Shown piece by piece: positions 22,422-32,600 of a stretch of 64,000 bases of DNA. Every line of letters starts with the position of its first letter. The stretch's first letter is position 1. Position numbers and translations under genes: made by a program. The stretch covers positions 186,001 to 250,000 of the forward strand of contig JAIVFI010000040.1 of the NCBI GenBank assembly GCA_025558095.1, in the 5' to 3' direction. The stretch comes from Hyaloraphidium curvatum (lineage: Eukaryota; Monoblepharomycota; Hyaloraphidiomycetes; Hyaloraphidiales; Hyaloraphidiaceae). Under the pieces are notes generated by a model. It was not told the DNA's origin and made no database searches. It worked only from the letters and a program-made list of their open reading frames with translations.

Positions 22422-24304
22422 TCACGCCTTGACCTCCCGCAGAGTCACCATGACCTGCGACGGTTTCGTCGTTCCGGTGTATCTAAAGTCCCTGTCAAAA
22501 CCTGTCCCTCGCGACACAGGACGTGGCACTCACTGCTCGAAAAAGTTGCACGGGACGTGCTGGATGTCGTACTTGCGCACGATCGAAGCGATGCAGAGTC
22601 GTGCCTCTGCCAGCGCGAGCCGTTCACCGAGGCAGCGGCGCGCGCCGTTCCCGAACGGCGCTGAGGGCCCGTCAGCAATGCCGATCCCAACGGCGGCCGA
22701 CGCAATCCCACCGTAGGCAAAGAGGCCGGCCTTCGTGTCGCCGCTCGTCGAGTCCTCGTAGAACCTCTCGGGCAACCATTGCATCGGATTCCGCACCCTG
22801 GGCAAATCAGTCAGGTTCGTCCAGGGGACCTGACGAACGGTTCTCACCAGTAGGCGGGATTGTTCTGGATTCCCCAAAGATACGTGCTGACTTGATCTCC
22901 CTTGCGGAACTTGATAAGCCGCTCCTGGCCGTCGATCCCAGTGTACTTGAAGTCGAAATCCTCGAAAACGTACCGCCCCGCGCCGATCGGCGCCGACGGG
23001 TACCGCCGCAGGGTCTCCTTGATGCACGCGTTGAGCACCTTGCATTTTTCCAGCACTTCCAGGTTGGACAGCTCGCCGGGGCAGACCTCGTTGACCTCGG
23101 CGCGGATCTGGGCCTGCAGGTCGGGCCGCTGCGAGAGCTCGTAGGTCATGAATCCCAGCAGCGCGGCCGTCGTGTCGTGGCTGGAACGCAGGTGAGCAAA
23201 CCATGGAAGCGACGGGCTTGCGAAGAGGCCCACCCGGCGAAGAGGATGCTCATCAGCGCGCTCCGCATGCTCTGCTCCGTGATGAGCGGCGACACCTTCT
23301 CGGACTTGAAAATCGCCACGGCGTCGTCCATGATCGCCGACCTGACCTCCCCCCTGTCCACCCGCTCGCGCTCGCGCTGCACCAGGCCCCACATCACGTT
23401 GCCGTCCTCCCTCCACTTGGACACCACCCCGGGGATCAGCTTCCAAGTCCACTTGCCGAAGAAGGCCTTGAGGAAGCCCATGATGGTCGCCTGCACGAGC
23501 CAGCTATCGAAGTGGGACGAGTACTTTGCGCCCTCCTCGGTCGTCTGCGCGCCGATCTCGGAGCCAAAGACGAGGCGGGTGATGGTGTCGAAGGTGAAGC
23601 GGTGGAAGAAGGGGTAGATGTCGAAGCCGTCCGGGTGGGCCGCGGCGGCCTTGCCGAGCTGGTCCACGAGCACGGAGCGGAGGTCCAGCAGGATCGGGGT
23701 GTACTTGCGCACGTTGACCGTGCTGAAGGTGCGGTCGAACATGGCCCTGTGGTCGTGCCAGCTCTGGTCGTTCTGGGCCAGGATGATGCCCTCGGCGTAC
23801 TGGGAAACGTATGGAGCAGTTCAGCACGCAAGCACGCAGGAGCGACCTCGGAACGCCCACGGGAAGCGCCGGCTCCGCGTTCGGCCCCGCCCTGCCCCAT
23901 TTCTTCCACGACGTGCCCACGTAGATCTCCTTCAACAGCAAGGGATCGCCGACGACGATCTCCCTCATGGACGGCCGGATCAGGTTCACGCTCCGGAACA
24001 CGGGCCCGCGCTGCTTGATCCCCTCCATCGCCAGCGTGTGCGCGCTCGCCAGCTTCTCCCGCGGGGTCGTCAGGAACGGGACAAAGGTAACGGTGGGGAT
24101 GTCGTCCGATACGTCGATGAAGAGTTTGCTGGGGCGGGAGGGCGGGCGTCGGAAAGGCGCGGAGGCAGGAACGGGGAGGCGAGAACGGGTCAGGGCGGTG
24201 CCGGGGCGGCGGCAGCGGCGTAGACCGCACAAGTACAGGAGCTTCAGAAGATAGAGCGCGGCGGCCACCGCCGCCGCGGAGAACAGCGCCGACGTCAGGT
24301 CCAT
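22422..24304 (-). CDS. Cytochrome P450 monooxygenase
   Basis: Five exons (23861-24304, 23234-23799, 22848-23180, 22534-22797, 22422-22491), 558 aa. An N-terminal membrane anchor (LFSAAAVAAALYLLKLLYLC) is followed by a WHDHRAMFDRTFST helix-C motif (WxxxR), I-helix LFAGHDTTAALLGF, ExxR as KETLRR, a PERF-like LPERF and the haem loop PFGNGARRCLGE with Cys at about 503. The I-helix appears only after removing the intron 23181-23233, a strong check on the model. The last exon (DFRYTGTTKP...) replaces a premature TGA that would end the protein at FFEQ. Exon 1 may hide one more intron in its Pro/Arg-rich stretch near residues 30-55. ER-membrane haem enzyme of unknown substrate, near CYP4/CYP52-like in motif style. 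Confidence 0.9.
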
Positions 24305-24541
24305 TTCGATGTTGGGAGACGCCCGGTGCGGCGGAAGAACGCGGGCGGTGAGGCTAAAGTCGATCGATCACCTCCTTTCGCTCGCCGAAACTCGGTCTCT
24401 CCAGGACGGCAGGACCGACGCCTTCCACGTCGGTCCGTTTAGCTCGATGAGCAGGGCGAGCGGATCCTATTGCATCTGACGCGGCCCGTCACACCCTTCC
24501 AAGATCGCGACGCCTCCCGATCGGCCACCCAGAAGCATCTC

Positions 24542-26989
24542 CTAGTCATAGAACCCCTCCTCCTCCCTCTCCCACCTGTGCCCCTCGTCCCCCACCGCAA
24601 ACAGCACCTTGTCCCACCCCCCCGGCGCCCCCACCAACGCACCGAGCGCCAGCGTCCCCCCCACGCTGTCGACGACCATCTGCCTCCCCGTCGCCCCGCC
24701 GCGCTTGGCGACCGCCAAAGGAAGCCACGGCCCCGCGGCACGGGTGGCGGCGAGCAGCCGGAGGAGGCGGGCGAGGTCCCGCGAGGCGGGGGGGCGCAGC
24801 AGGGGCCGGAGGAGCTGCGGGAAGCCGAGGATGGTGTGCGCCACGTGGCGCGTGGGGAGGTCGAGCCCCGCGACGTCGGCGGCGGGGGTGAGCGCGAGGG
24901 AGGGCACGATCCACTGCATCGACCGCAGCAGCGCGTCCGAGCGGAGGTCGGGGTGGAGCTCCCACGTCGCCGAGAGGAGCACGGCGGCGAGGCACGCGGC
25001 GGCGGGGTTGCCCCGCCAGGCGTCGCACAGGGCGATGCGCTGCCCCATGGCGGGGGTCACCCCGGGCGGTAGGGAGAGCGGGGTGCCGCGTGCGGGGGCG
25101 GGAGCGCGCGGGTCGGCGGGGGTGTGGCGGAGGAGCTCGTCGAGGAGGAGGTGGAATGCGCCGTCCGGTGTCGGGTGGCCCGGCAGCGGGCCGAGGAGGA
25201 GGCCCACGGCGACGGCGGCCCACCCGTCGGCGTCGGCGAACGCGCCGCGCCAGCCGTCGTCCTCGTCCAGCGCGGCCTCGAGGAGGGAGAGCGCGGCGGG
25301 GGGGAAGTCGCCGGTGCGGAAGAGGGCGCACGCGGCGGCGCACCACGGGCCGCGCATGTCGGTGGCTTCCTCCTCGTCGACGAGGAAGGACGCCAGCGAT
25401 TCGACGGCGGCGCGCACGACGGGGCCACCGAGGGCACCGCGGCGGCCGGCGCGGTGGGCGTCGGTCCGCTCGGCGAGGAAGGCGGCCACGGCAAGGTACG
25501 CCTCCGAAAGGGTCCGGCGGAGGGGGAGGAGCATGTCGGGTTCCATTTCGAGGGTGAAGAGGGGGGCGATCAGGAGGGGGAGAAGGTGCAGGAGGCCCGG
25601 CAGCTCCGGATCCGAAGTGTCGGGCCCGGGCGGTGAGGCTTCTACGCCGGCTTCGAAGGCGCCTCCGTTGGCCTCCCTCCCAGGCGCCCCCTCGCCGCCC
25701 GGCGGTCCTCCCGACGGTCCGCCGTCCACTTCCCCTCCCTTCTCCGAGTCCAACTCCATCCTCTCCACGCCCTCGATCCCCTCCTCCAGCTCCAACCCGA
25801 CCCTGATCTCGGCCCCGACGACGCCCAGCGCCACCGCCAGCGCCTTCGGCCCGCTCGGCACCCCCTCCCCCGCCTCCCCCTCCTTCCACTCCCAGAACTC
25901 CGCGCCGTACACCTCGCACGCGACGGCCAGCACCCTCCACGTGGCCGTCGACTCGTCGCCCCCCGCTCTGCGCCGCCGCGAGCGGAGCAAAAGACGGGCG
26001 GCGAGCTCCCGCAGGGCCGGGAGCAGCGCGGGGTGCGGCGCGCGGAGGAAGGTGAGGAGGGCGGGGACGACGGGGAGGAGGGGGGCGGGGGAGGGCGTGC
26101 GGAGGAGGGAGGCGAGCGGGGGCAGGAGGGCGAGGAGGATGGGCACGGCGGGGTCCTCACCGAGGGGAGCGGGGGAACGAACGGCAGCACCCGGTTCCGA
26201 TGTCCGGTGGGAGGCGAGGAGCAGCGCGCGGACGAGCAGGTCCGCGGCTGCGAGGGCCGGGCGCGCGTCTCGCCGGGGCAGCGCGGCTGCGGCTGCGAGC
26301 GCCGGCGCGGAGGCCAGCACGGCGTCCAGCGCGGCGGGAACCGCGGGCAGCATGTCTGCAAGCGCGGCGGCGGCCATCTGCGCGGTCGTTTCGCCGTCGG
26401 CGGGCGCGAGACCGGGGTCGGCGGCGGTGCCGTTGGCCGCGGCGGGCCTGCTGGCCCCCTGTTCTGCCTCCTCGTCGTCCGAATCGCCCTCCGGCCCGTC
26501 CTTTCCCTCCTGCGGAACCTCCCTGCCCTTCCCCTTGGCGTCCGCCTCGGGCCCCTTTGGCAGATCACGACCGTCTCCCGCCGCGCCGTCCAGCGCCCCG
26601 CGCAGCAGCCCCACCAGCGGCCTCGCCAGCGCGGCGAAGCCGTCCGGCGCGTCTGCCGCGAGCGGTGCCAGCTGCCGCGCCACCGCGGCGCCCACGCTCG
26701 CCAGCTCCGCGGGGGGCGGCCCATCGTGGGGCGCAGACCGCGCCGCGCCCGCAGACACGAGCCGCCGCAGGAACGCAAAGTCCATCGCCCTCAGCGTCCG
26801 CCGCAGTCCGTCGGCGTCGTCCGGCGACAGCAGCCGCGGCAGCAGCAGCAGCGCGGCGAACTTGGCCTCGTCCGTCGGCGCACCCAGGAGCGCCAGCGCG
26901 CGCCCCAGGCCGTCCGCTGCCGGGCTGCCGCGCCCGCCCTCGCGCGGGCCGCTATCGGGGGCAGCAGATCCGCCGGATATTGCTGGCAT
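24542..26989 (-). CDS. Neurochondrin-family protein
   Basis: Single uninterrupted exon of 815 aa, start MPAISGGSAAPDSGP. The N-terminus has the neurochondrin signature region: LALLGAPTDEAKFAALLLLP followed by RTLRAMDFAFLRRLV. The rest is helical, armadillo/HEAT-like and rich in Leu/Ala (for example LLALLPPLASLL and LPGLLHLLPLLIAPLF), with an acidic Gly/Pro-rich insert near residue 400. It ends DKVLFAVGDEGHRWEREEEG. The Leu/Ala/Arg composition makes long open frames on all other frames of this stretch (up to 847 codons); those are shadows. Neurochondrin relatives are cytosolic scaffold proteins of poorly known role in fungi. Confidence 0.8.
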   Translation of the reverse strand: MPAISGGSAAPDSGPREGGRGSPAADGLGRALALLGAPTDEAKFAALLLLPRLLSPDDADGLRRTLRAMDFAFLRRLVSAGAARSAPHDGPPPAELASVGAAVARQLAPLAADAPDGFAALARPLVGLLRGALDGAAGDGRDLPKGPEADAKGKGREVPQEGKDGPEGDSDDEEAEQGASRPAAANGTAADPGLAPADGETTAQMAAAALADMLPAVPAALDAVLASAPALAAAAALPRRDARPALAAADLLVRALLLASHRTSEPGAAVRSPAPLGEDPAVPILLALLPPLASLLRTPSPAPLLPVVPALLTFLRAPHPALLPALRELAARLLLRSRRRRAGGDESTATWRVLAVACEVYGAEFWEWKEGEAGEGVPSGPKALAVALGVVGAEIRVGLELEEGIEGVERMELDSEKGGEVDGGPSGGPPGGEGAPGREANGGAFEAGVEASPPGPDTSDPELPGLLHLLPLLIAPLFTLEMEPDMLLPLRRTLSEAYLAVAAFLAERTDAHRAGRRGALGGPVVRAAVESLASFLVDEEEATDMRGPWCAAACALFRTGDFPPAALSLLEAALDEDDGWRGAFADADGWAAVAVGLLLGPLPGHPTPDGAFHLLLDELLRHTPADPRAPAPARGTPLSLPPGVTPAMGQRIALCDAWRGNPAAACLAAVLLSATWELHPDLRSDALLRSMQWIVPSLALTPAADVAGLDLPTRHVAHTILGFPQLLRPLLRPPASRDLARLLRLLAATRAAGPWLPLAVAKRGGATGRQMVVDSVGGTLALGALVGAPGGWDKVLFAVGDEGHRWEREEEGFYD

Positions 26990-27225
26990 CGGGGCTTGCG
27001 GGGGAAGGGGGATTCGAAGGGCTCGGCGTTTCCGGCCGCTCCGTCGATCACCGACCGCGGATCGTCGGCACTCGATCTCCGGCGTGGCGGAGGAGCAAAG
27101 CCCGGAGATCCCACTGATGGTACGCCTTGCGGCGACGTTCGATTATGCATAGAGCTACAGCGACCGGCTCCGACCGAAGGCGAACACATGTCTAATCCGC
27201 GACCAGCACTTGGTGCCCCTCAAAG

Positions 27226-28366
27226 CTACGCCCCGATCCGGTCCAACCAATCTCCGATCACCTCCGCCGTCCTCTCCTCCTGGTCGAGGTACGTGAACGC
27301 GTACGAATCCGCCATCTCGACGATCTCGGCCTCGCTCTTCCCGTCCCTCTCGAACTCGGCCTTGAGCCTGTCGACGAATTTCCGCGGGAACACCGACGTG
27401 TCCTCGGGCGCCGTGACCAGCAGCACCGGCCTCCCGAACCCCGGAAAAGTCTTTGCCGCGGCGATCGTGTACTCCTTGAACGCCTTGGGCGGCGAGATGG
27501 CCTTCTTCAGGTCGCGCGCGATCGCGGGGTCGTCGCAGGGCACCGTGAGCAGCTTTTCCGCGACCTGGGGGCGCTTGGAGAGCCAGCCGAGCATCGCGGG
27601 CGAGCGCTGGAACCACGGGCGGCGGCCGAGGGAGAGGACGGCGCGGAGGTGCCATGTGCCGGGGGTGGCGGCGAGGAGGGAGATGAGGGGGTTGAAGAGC
27701 GGGGGGAAGAAGTCTGGAGGGGGTGCAGATGAGCGATGCGAGTGATGGATGAGCTGCCAGGCAGGGAAGACCCACTCTCGAAGGAGTCGCAGGGGAGCAG
27801 CACGAGCCCCTTGAGCATCTCCTTGTTCTTCGAAGCAAAGACTTGCGCGATCGCGCCGCCGGTGTCGCTTCCCACCTGCCAGCGCCCGAACACAAGCAAT
27901 TTAGCTCCCTCCAGTCCTTCGGGACGGAGCAGCTCGACCCACCAGGACGAACTCCTCCCCCTGCAGCGCCTCCCCCGCGATGCCCCTGACGATGTCCGCC
28001 ACCCCCTCGGGATCCAGCCTGGCGTCCGGGTCAAGCGGCGCCCTGTGCCGTCCGAACGGCAGATCGGCGAGCACGCAGCGGTGACCGCGCTCGGCCAGCC
28101 GCGAGGCCAGCGGGACGAACAGGTCGGCGTTGGTCAGGATGGGCTGCCAATCGGAGTCAGCGCGCGTGCGACGGGGACACGCCGGGACGGCGTACGTGGA
28201 TGAAGAGGAGCGGGGTGCGCGGCGCACTGGCGCCAGAGGCCGGGATGTCGATGAAGCTCGCGGGCCCGGAACCGGGGAGGCGGAAGGTGCGGAGGGCCGG
28301 GGCGGGGGGCATCGCGGGGCGGGCGCGCGCGGCGGTGGAGAAGAGGCGCGGAGAGAGGCGGAGCAT
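27226..28366 (-). CDS. Alpha/beta hydrolase with Asp nucleophile motif, probably mitochondrial
   Basis: Four exons (28196-28366, 27943-28143, 27776-27875, 27226-27713), 319 aa. The Arg-rich, Ser-containing start MLRLSPRLFSTAARARPAMP looks like a mitochondrial leader. The fold elements are LLFIHPILTNADLFVPLASR, HRCVLADLPFGRHR, the nucleophile elbow VGSDTGGAIAQ, a PVLLVTAPEDTSVFP strand with a likely second acid, and a C-terminal helix ERTAEVIGDWLDRI. The elbow has Asp where most esterases have Ser, as in haloalkane-dehalogenase/epoxide-hydrolase-like enzymes and a fungal/bacterial GNDTGGA group. The catalytic His near the end is not obvious. Substrate unknown. It shares a divergent promoter with the seven-helix gene. 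Confidence 0.8.
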
Positions 28367-28835
28367 CCGTCGGTGCGGGTCGGCATGGCGGGGAGGTGGC
28401 CTTTTGTGCGGCGGGAGGACGGCGGCGGAACGGGATTTGTGGCGGGTTACTCCGCTCGGCGATGGAGTAACCGCCGAAGCCTGCGATCCGCGGCGCCATG
28501 GCCCGATAAATGCCCGAGCATAGCGCCATGATGCAAACGAGGTGCGCCAGTGATAGCGCGGCTGCGGATTCGCTGAGGAGGGGGAAGCGGCAGCGCGCTC
28601 CACGTCCACCCGCGCCCAGCCACCAACTCCGCAGCGCGGTCGAGTTATGCTGCGGCTCGATCACGACTTGAGAGCTTGTAGACGGATATGGAGATCTATG
28701 CTCATGGCGACTACACAGTGTCCGACTATCCCGGGCTGCAGCCTGTGGCGAGTTGAGCGAGTGCGCCCCGTCGACGGCCGGCACGCTCCGTCGACTACGT
28801 CGCGTCGTCCCCCAACACGATTGTCGCGCGTTATC
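28367..28835. other. Divergent promoter region
   Basis: About 470 bp between the alpha/beta hydrolase (minus) and the seven-helix membrane protein (plus). It contains the inverted repeat at 28445-28472 and no gene. Confidence 0.5.
28445..28472. promoter_or_regulatory. Inverted repeat GGTTACTCC-N10-GGAGTAACC
   Basis: Two perfect 9-bp arms separated by 10 bp, flanked by near-symmetric GCG/CGC, in the shared upstream region of two divergent genes. It could bind a dimeric regulator; no such factor is known from the window. Confidence 0.35.
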
Positions 28836-30413
28836 ATGGCGAACGAACGTCGTAGCAGCCTTCCGATGGCGGAAGAACGATTTCCCACCTTGCCTCCGTC
28901 GTTTGACGCGGAGCTTAGCTCTCTGGGACGCCGCAGAACACGGCCGGTTTCCTCGGACGGGGAGACGGCCCTCGACTTCCTCCCTGAAGAATGGCTCGCA
29001 CTTTTTCCGGCACCGACGCCGCCCATGTTGTACTTTGCGGACGACGAGGAGGAGCGACCCGATGACGCGTCACACGCGGCGGACCCGCTGACGCCGGACA
29101 GCATTCTGCGGGACTTCAGCGGTATCGGAAAGGTGGCAATCTGGCCCGCCCTTCGCCTTCGCTATACGTTGCCGGGCTCGACGATCGCGTGGTTGTCCGG
29201 GATCACTGGCATTGCCACCGTCGGCCTCCTTGGCTTGGCAGTCAACCCTGCCGGAAGTCAGTTCGATGCCAAAGATGTCGCACTGGGAATCACCGCGGCT
29301 GCCGTCGTGTCCTTCTTCTTTGCGGGCCTATGGGCTCTCGCGGCACCCGGGATGGGGTTGAACTACCTGCGGAAAGGCTTGCTCGAGTACTCTGGAGCAG
29401 GCGCACTTTGCCGATGGCTTCGGCTCACGCGGGCCTGCGAAGCAACCGTGAATCCCGTGGCTGGAGCTCTCGTGCAGCATAAGGCTGGAGACGGCTCGTG
29501 CCCATGCCCCTCGTGCTGCGAGCAAACACAGACCACGTGGGGCCTGCTGTCTCTTCTTGATCTGGTGGTCAATCTGCTCATCACATATGGTTGCACTGTT
29601 TTCCAAGTCTACACGCCTCTTGTGACGTACGGGCCCGTAATCTGGTCCCTGTGGTACGGTGCTTTTCTTGGGGCGGTGTGGACACTCGGCTTTGTCTGGT
29701 ACACAGACGTCGCATTCCCGCGACCCTTTCAGATAAGGAACATCGCCCTTTCAGCTTTAGAAAGGCGGCTGCACTGTCGTGCGATCAAGCTGGCCAGCGA
29801 CGACCTCCTCACCCAGTTCCGCCGGGCAGCCTCCGATGAAGCTCCACTCCACAGGCGCATTCCTGGCTTTACGTCAGGCTCCATTACCGTTTTGCGGCCA
29901 TGTGCCAGTTTCGTCAGATGCAGGATTCGGCATTCATCTCTCGCCTGTATGCGTTGGTGGGTGCTCCCATCCTGATCCTGTTTACCGCACTCTTTGCGGT
30001 GAGTTGAGTCGTTGCAAGGATGCGGAAAAAGCTAACCGTGAGAACCGTGCAGTTGGTCGGCCGGTGCATTGCTGCATGGCAGCTGTTCCTCTTGGCCCAC
30101 ATGGCCGTTTACTTCGTCGTCAATGCCGTGAACCTCGCCTCTCGAAACGACCTCATCGATGCCGTTTCTGCTATCTACCGCGAGGCGCAGCGAGAAATCC
30201 GCGCTTGCGGATGAATTCGTGCTGCACGACAGAACTGTGGCATCCTTTCTCGATATCTCGCACTACCGTGCCAAGCTTTTCGGATTTGTTGTGACCTTTG
30301 GCACAGTGCGGACGATGTTGGTGACAGGCTTGACTGTCGGCGTTGCTCTCTGGACGGTGCTGCGCGCCTTCGGAGTGATGGTGACACCGGAGAGCTTCTG
30401 CCCAGCTGTCTGA
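28836..30413 (+). CDS. Seven-helix membrane protein, gustatory-receptor-like in layout; apparent frameshift
   Basis: Start MANERRSSLPMAEERFPTLP. Exons 28836-29815, 29878-29998 and 30053 onward join in phase (donors GTTCCG and GTGAGT). Seven hydrophobic segments follow a cytosolic N-terminus of about 110 residues: WLSGITGIATVGLLGLAV, ITAAAVVSFFFAGLWALAA, LLSLLDLVVNLLITYG, YGAFLGAVWTLGFVWY, LYALVGAPILILFTALFA, WQLFLLAHMAVYFVV and a last LFGFVVTFGTVRTML...VGVALWTVL. Long charged helices link helices 4-5 and 6-7. This arrangement resembles insect gustatory receptors and GRL/DUF3537 proteins, by layout only. Near 30205 the frame ends at REIRACG, but the frame 1 nt away continues with DEFVLHDRTVASFLD and the last helix to TGA at 30411-30413. 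That implies a one-base frameshift, a sequence error or an unseen intron. Confidence 0.6.
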
Positions 30414-30995
30414 GGAACTCCGCCTGAGGACAGCTTCACATTGTGTGACGTCAATCTGAGGTCTCCAAGCGTGTGAATATCTGCCGGCTCTTAACGCTGC
30501 TGTCTATGCTACCGAGATGTGGGGAGCACCCCGGACGCCGACCTTCGACCGCATTCCCAGGCCTTCGAATGCCAAAGTCGCCCCCTCCATTGGTCGTTCC
30601 GAGCCCCAAGCTCGGGCGCCAAAGGCGCTTCGAAAGCCGAACAAGTCCGGGCGGGAGCTGTACGCCTCGGCGGTCTCGGAGCTCCTGACAATTGGCAGCC
30701 CGCCTCGCGCTGGCACGCGGACTTGATCCGCGCCTTTGTGGCCGAGGACCTGAGGGGCAAGTGGATGGAATTCGTCCTCGACTATGCGATCGTAAGGACG
30801 GTGGCCGGCACGCTCTTTAAGATCGTAATGGCCCGTACTCCATCTTCAGGGGAATTGGCGTCCTGAGCACGGTGTGCCCCGGGTGAGGTAGACCTAGGAT
30901 ACGGTCTGGGTGCATGTAGCCGACATATTCAAGAATGCATTCACACTGGCATCACACACGGCTGTAAAGTACAGCACGACTTTTTCCACCCGGCT
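30414..30995. other. Intergenic region with weak ORF
   Basis: About 580 bp. A plus-strand frame ending at 30866 contains LIRAFVAEDLRGKWMEFVLD and VRTVAGTLFKIVMAR, which look helical and could be a remnant exon. I see no start, splice partner or family, so it is not called as a gene. Confidence 0.4.
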
Positions 30996-31875
30996 TCACG
31001 CCGCCACCCCCACCTCCTCCCCTCCTTTCTCCACCTTCGACGCCTTTCCCTTCCCCCCCTTCTTGGACCCCTTGAGCGCCCTCTCCAGCCCCGCGACGGT
31101 GTGCGGCATCTCCTTCTTCCCCGCGCGGGCAAACTCGAGCCTCAGCAGGGCCTCCTTACGGAGCAGGTTGGCCCTGTTGGACGCGTCGGGCGGGCCGGCG
31201 TAGCCGCCCATGTGGCTTGCAGCAACGACCCTGTGCGAAGATGGGGGTGGTAAGCGTGGTCGACGCCAGGCAACGGGGCGAGGTGTTACCGGTGGCAAGG
31301 GACGACGATGGCGACCGGGTTGCGGTTGTTGGCCTGCCCGACCTGCGGACGAATCAGATGCCGGCCCACTTCCGGCGGAGGCGGAGACCCACGGATCGCG
31401 CGGCGGCCCTCCCGCACAGGCCCAGCTTCTCGGCGAGCTGGCCGTACGTCCACGCCTCGCCCTCGGGGATGGTGCAGAGGCCCCGCCACACCTGGGCACG
31501 AGACACACGTTAGATGGTCTAAAAGCGTCCAACAAGTGGACTGAAGACCTTCTTGTCGGTCTCCGAGCCGTGCAGGTCGAGCTCGACGGCGTCGGACAGC
31601 TCCCCCTTCCGCGGGGCGGCGGGGTCGAAGAACTCGCCCAGCGCCCGCTCCAGCGCGTCGAGGTGCGCGCCGGCGGGCGAGCCGGAGCCCTTTGCGGGCG
31701 CCGGGGCCGGCATCCCGTGCTTCTTTGCGAACTTCTCCAGTGCGGCAGCGGACGCCGGCGCGTCGCCGAAGCGGAGGAACGCGATGCCCGCCGGAGTGGC
31801 CGCCGCGAGCACCGGGCCGACGGCCTTGGCGGCCGACGAGGGGGCGTCGATCGTGAGGGTGCGGAAGACGAGCAT
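30996..31875 (-). CDS. MGT1: Methylated-DNA-protein-cysteine S-methyltransferase (MGMT)
   Basis: Four exons (31549-31875, 31393-31491, 31290-31342, 30996-31230), 237 aa. The N-terminal half is a degenerate Ada-type ribonuclease-like domain starting MLVFRTLTIDAPSS. The catalytic half reads KKVWRGLCTIPEGEAWTYGQ, RSVGQANNRNPVAIVVPCHR and VVAASHMGGYAGPPDASNRA. The methyl-acceptor Cys is in PCHR (about residue 158), followed by the expected VV.A and GGYAGG-like loop (here GGYAGP). All three splices are needed to build the active site and all keep phase. The C-terminal tail is Lys/Gly-rich. It repairs O6-alkylguanine in DNA by one-time transfer to Cys. Confidence 0.92.
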
Positions 31876-32600
31876 CGTGGCGGGGGAGACTTTGGAAGAT
31901 GCAATGGGACGGACGACCCAGGTTCACTCGCGAGGTTCTTCCGCTTTCAAACAGGGATCGATGAACGAATCCGCAATAGGCCGAGAGCGACGATGGTTGA
32001 TCAAAAGGGGTGAAAGGAAGCTGTGATTGCAATCCACGTTGTGGATTTGCGCTGCCCCTCGCTACTGATGGCCCGAGCGAAGTGCAGCCTTCTGTTTGCA
32101 CCGAGGAACGGACGACGCCAGATCCAATAGGTCGCACTGCAGTGGCCATATCTGTCTGCTATGAAGCTACAAGGTGAGACGTTTCCAAGTTAGTGCAGCG
32201 GGCGGCATTCGATTGATGTCGCGACGACCCGAAGAATCCCAGAAGATTCTGCGCAGGACCCTGGGAGACAGACGTCACCCGCGCCAGGCATGCCGCAAAA
32301 CCGGACGCATCTGCAGCACGGGAGAACAGCAGAGAGCCCGCGAAGCCGAAAAGATGGGAGTGGAAGCTCCTGGGGAGGCTCTCGCGACGTCAGCGTGCCG
32401 TTGCGCATGACACCATCTGCCTTACGTGGCGCGAAGGAAGCTCTGGAAAGTCGCGTCATACGCAGTAATGGAATCTTCCTTGGAACACTCCCGACCGCCT
32501 ATAAGGCGGCCGCTGCCTCCCTCCGAGCCATCGCTCACGTCGTCCGACTCGCTTCTACCGCCCCGCCATCGCTACTGCCGCCGCACCGCCCGCCGCAAAG
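31876..32600. other. Divergent promoter region (MGMT / unknown protein)
   Basis: About 725 bp without a supported gene. A TATA-like motif lies at 32500, about 100 bp before the downstream ATG. Confidence 0.5.
32500..32506 (+). promoter_or_regulatory. Putative TATA box (TATAAGG)
   Basis: TATAAGG lies about 100 bp before ATG 32601 in otherwise GC-rich DNA, a plausible distance for a fungal TATA element. Sequence match only. Confidence 0.35.

Noticed and set aside
24609-27152. Plus-strand open frame of 847 codons
   Set aside because: Antisense to the neurochondrin-like gene. It is composed of Ser/Ala/Gly/Pro/Arg with no motifs, as expected from GC-rich codon shadowing.
26033-27745. Plus-strand open frame of 570 codons
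   Set aside because: Gly/Arg/Glu-rich shadow of the neurochondrin and hydrolase genes, without motif or splice support.
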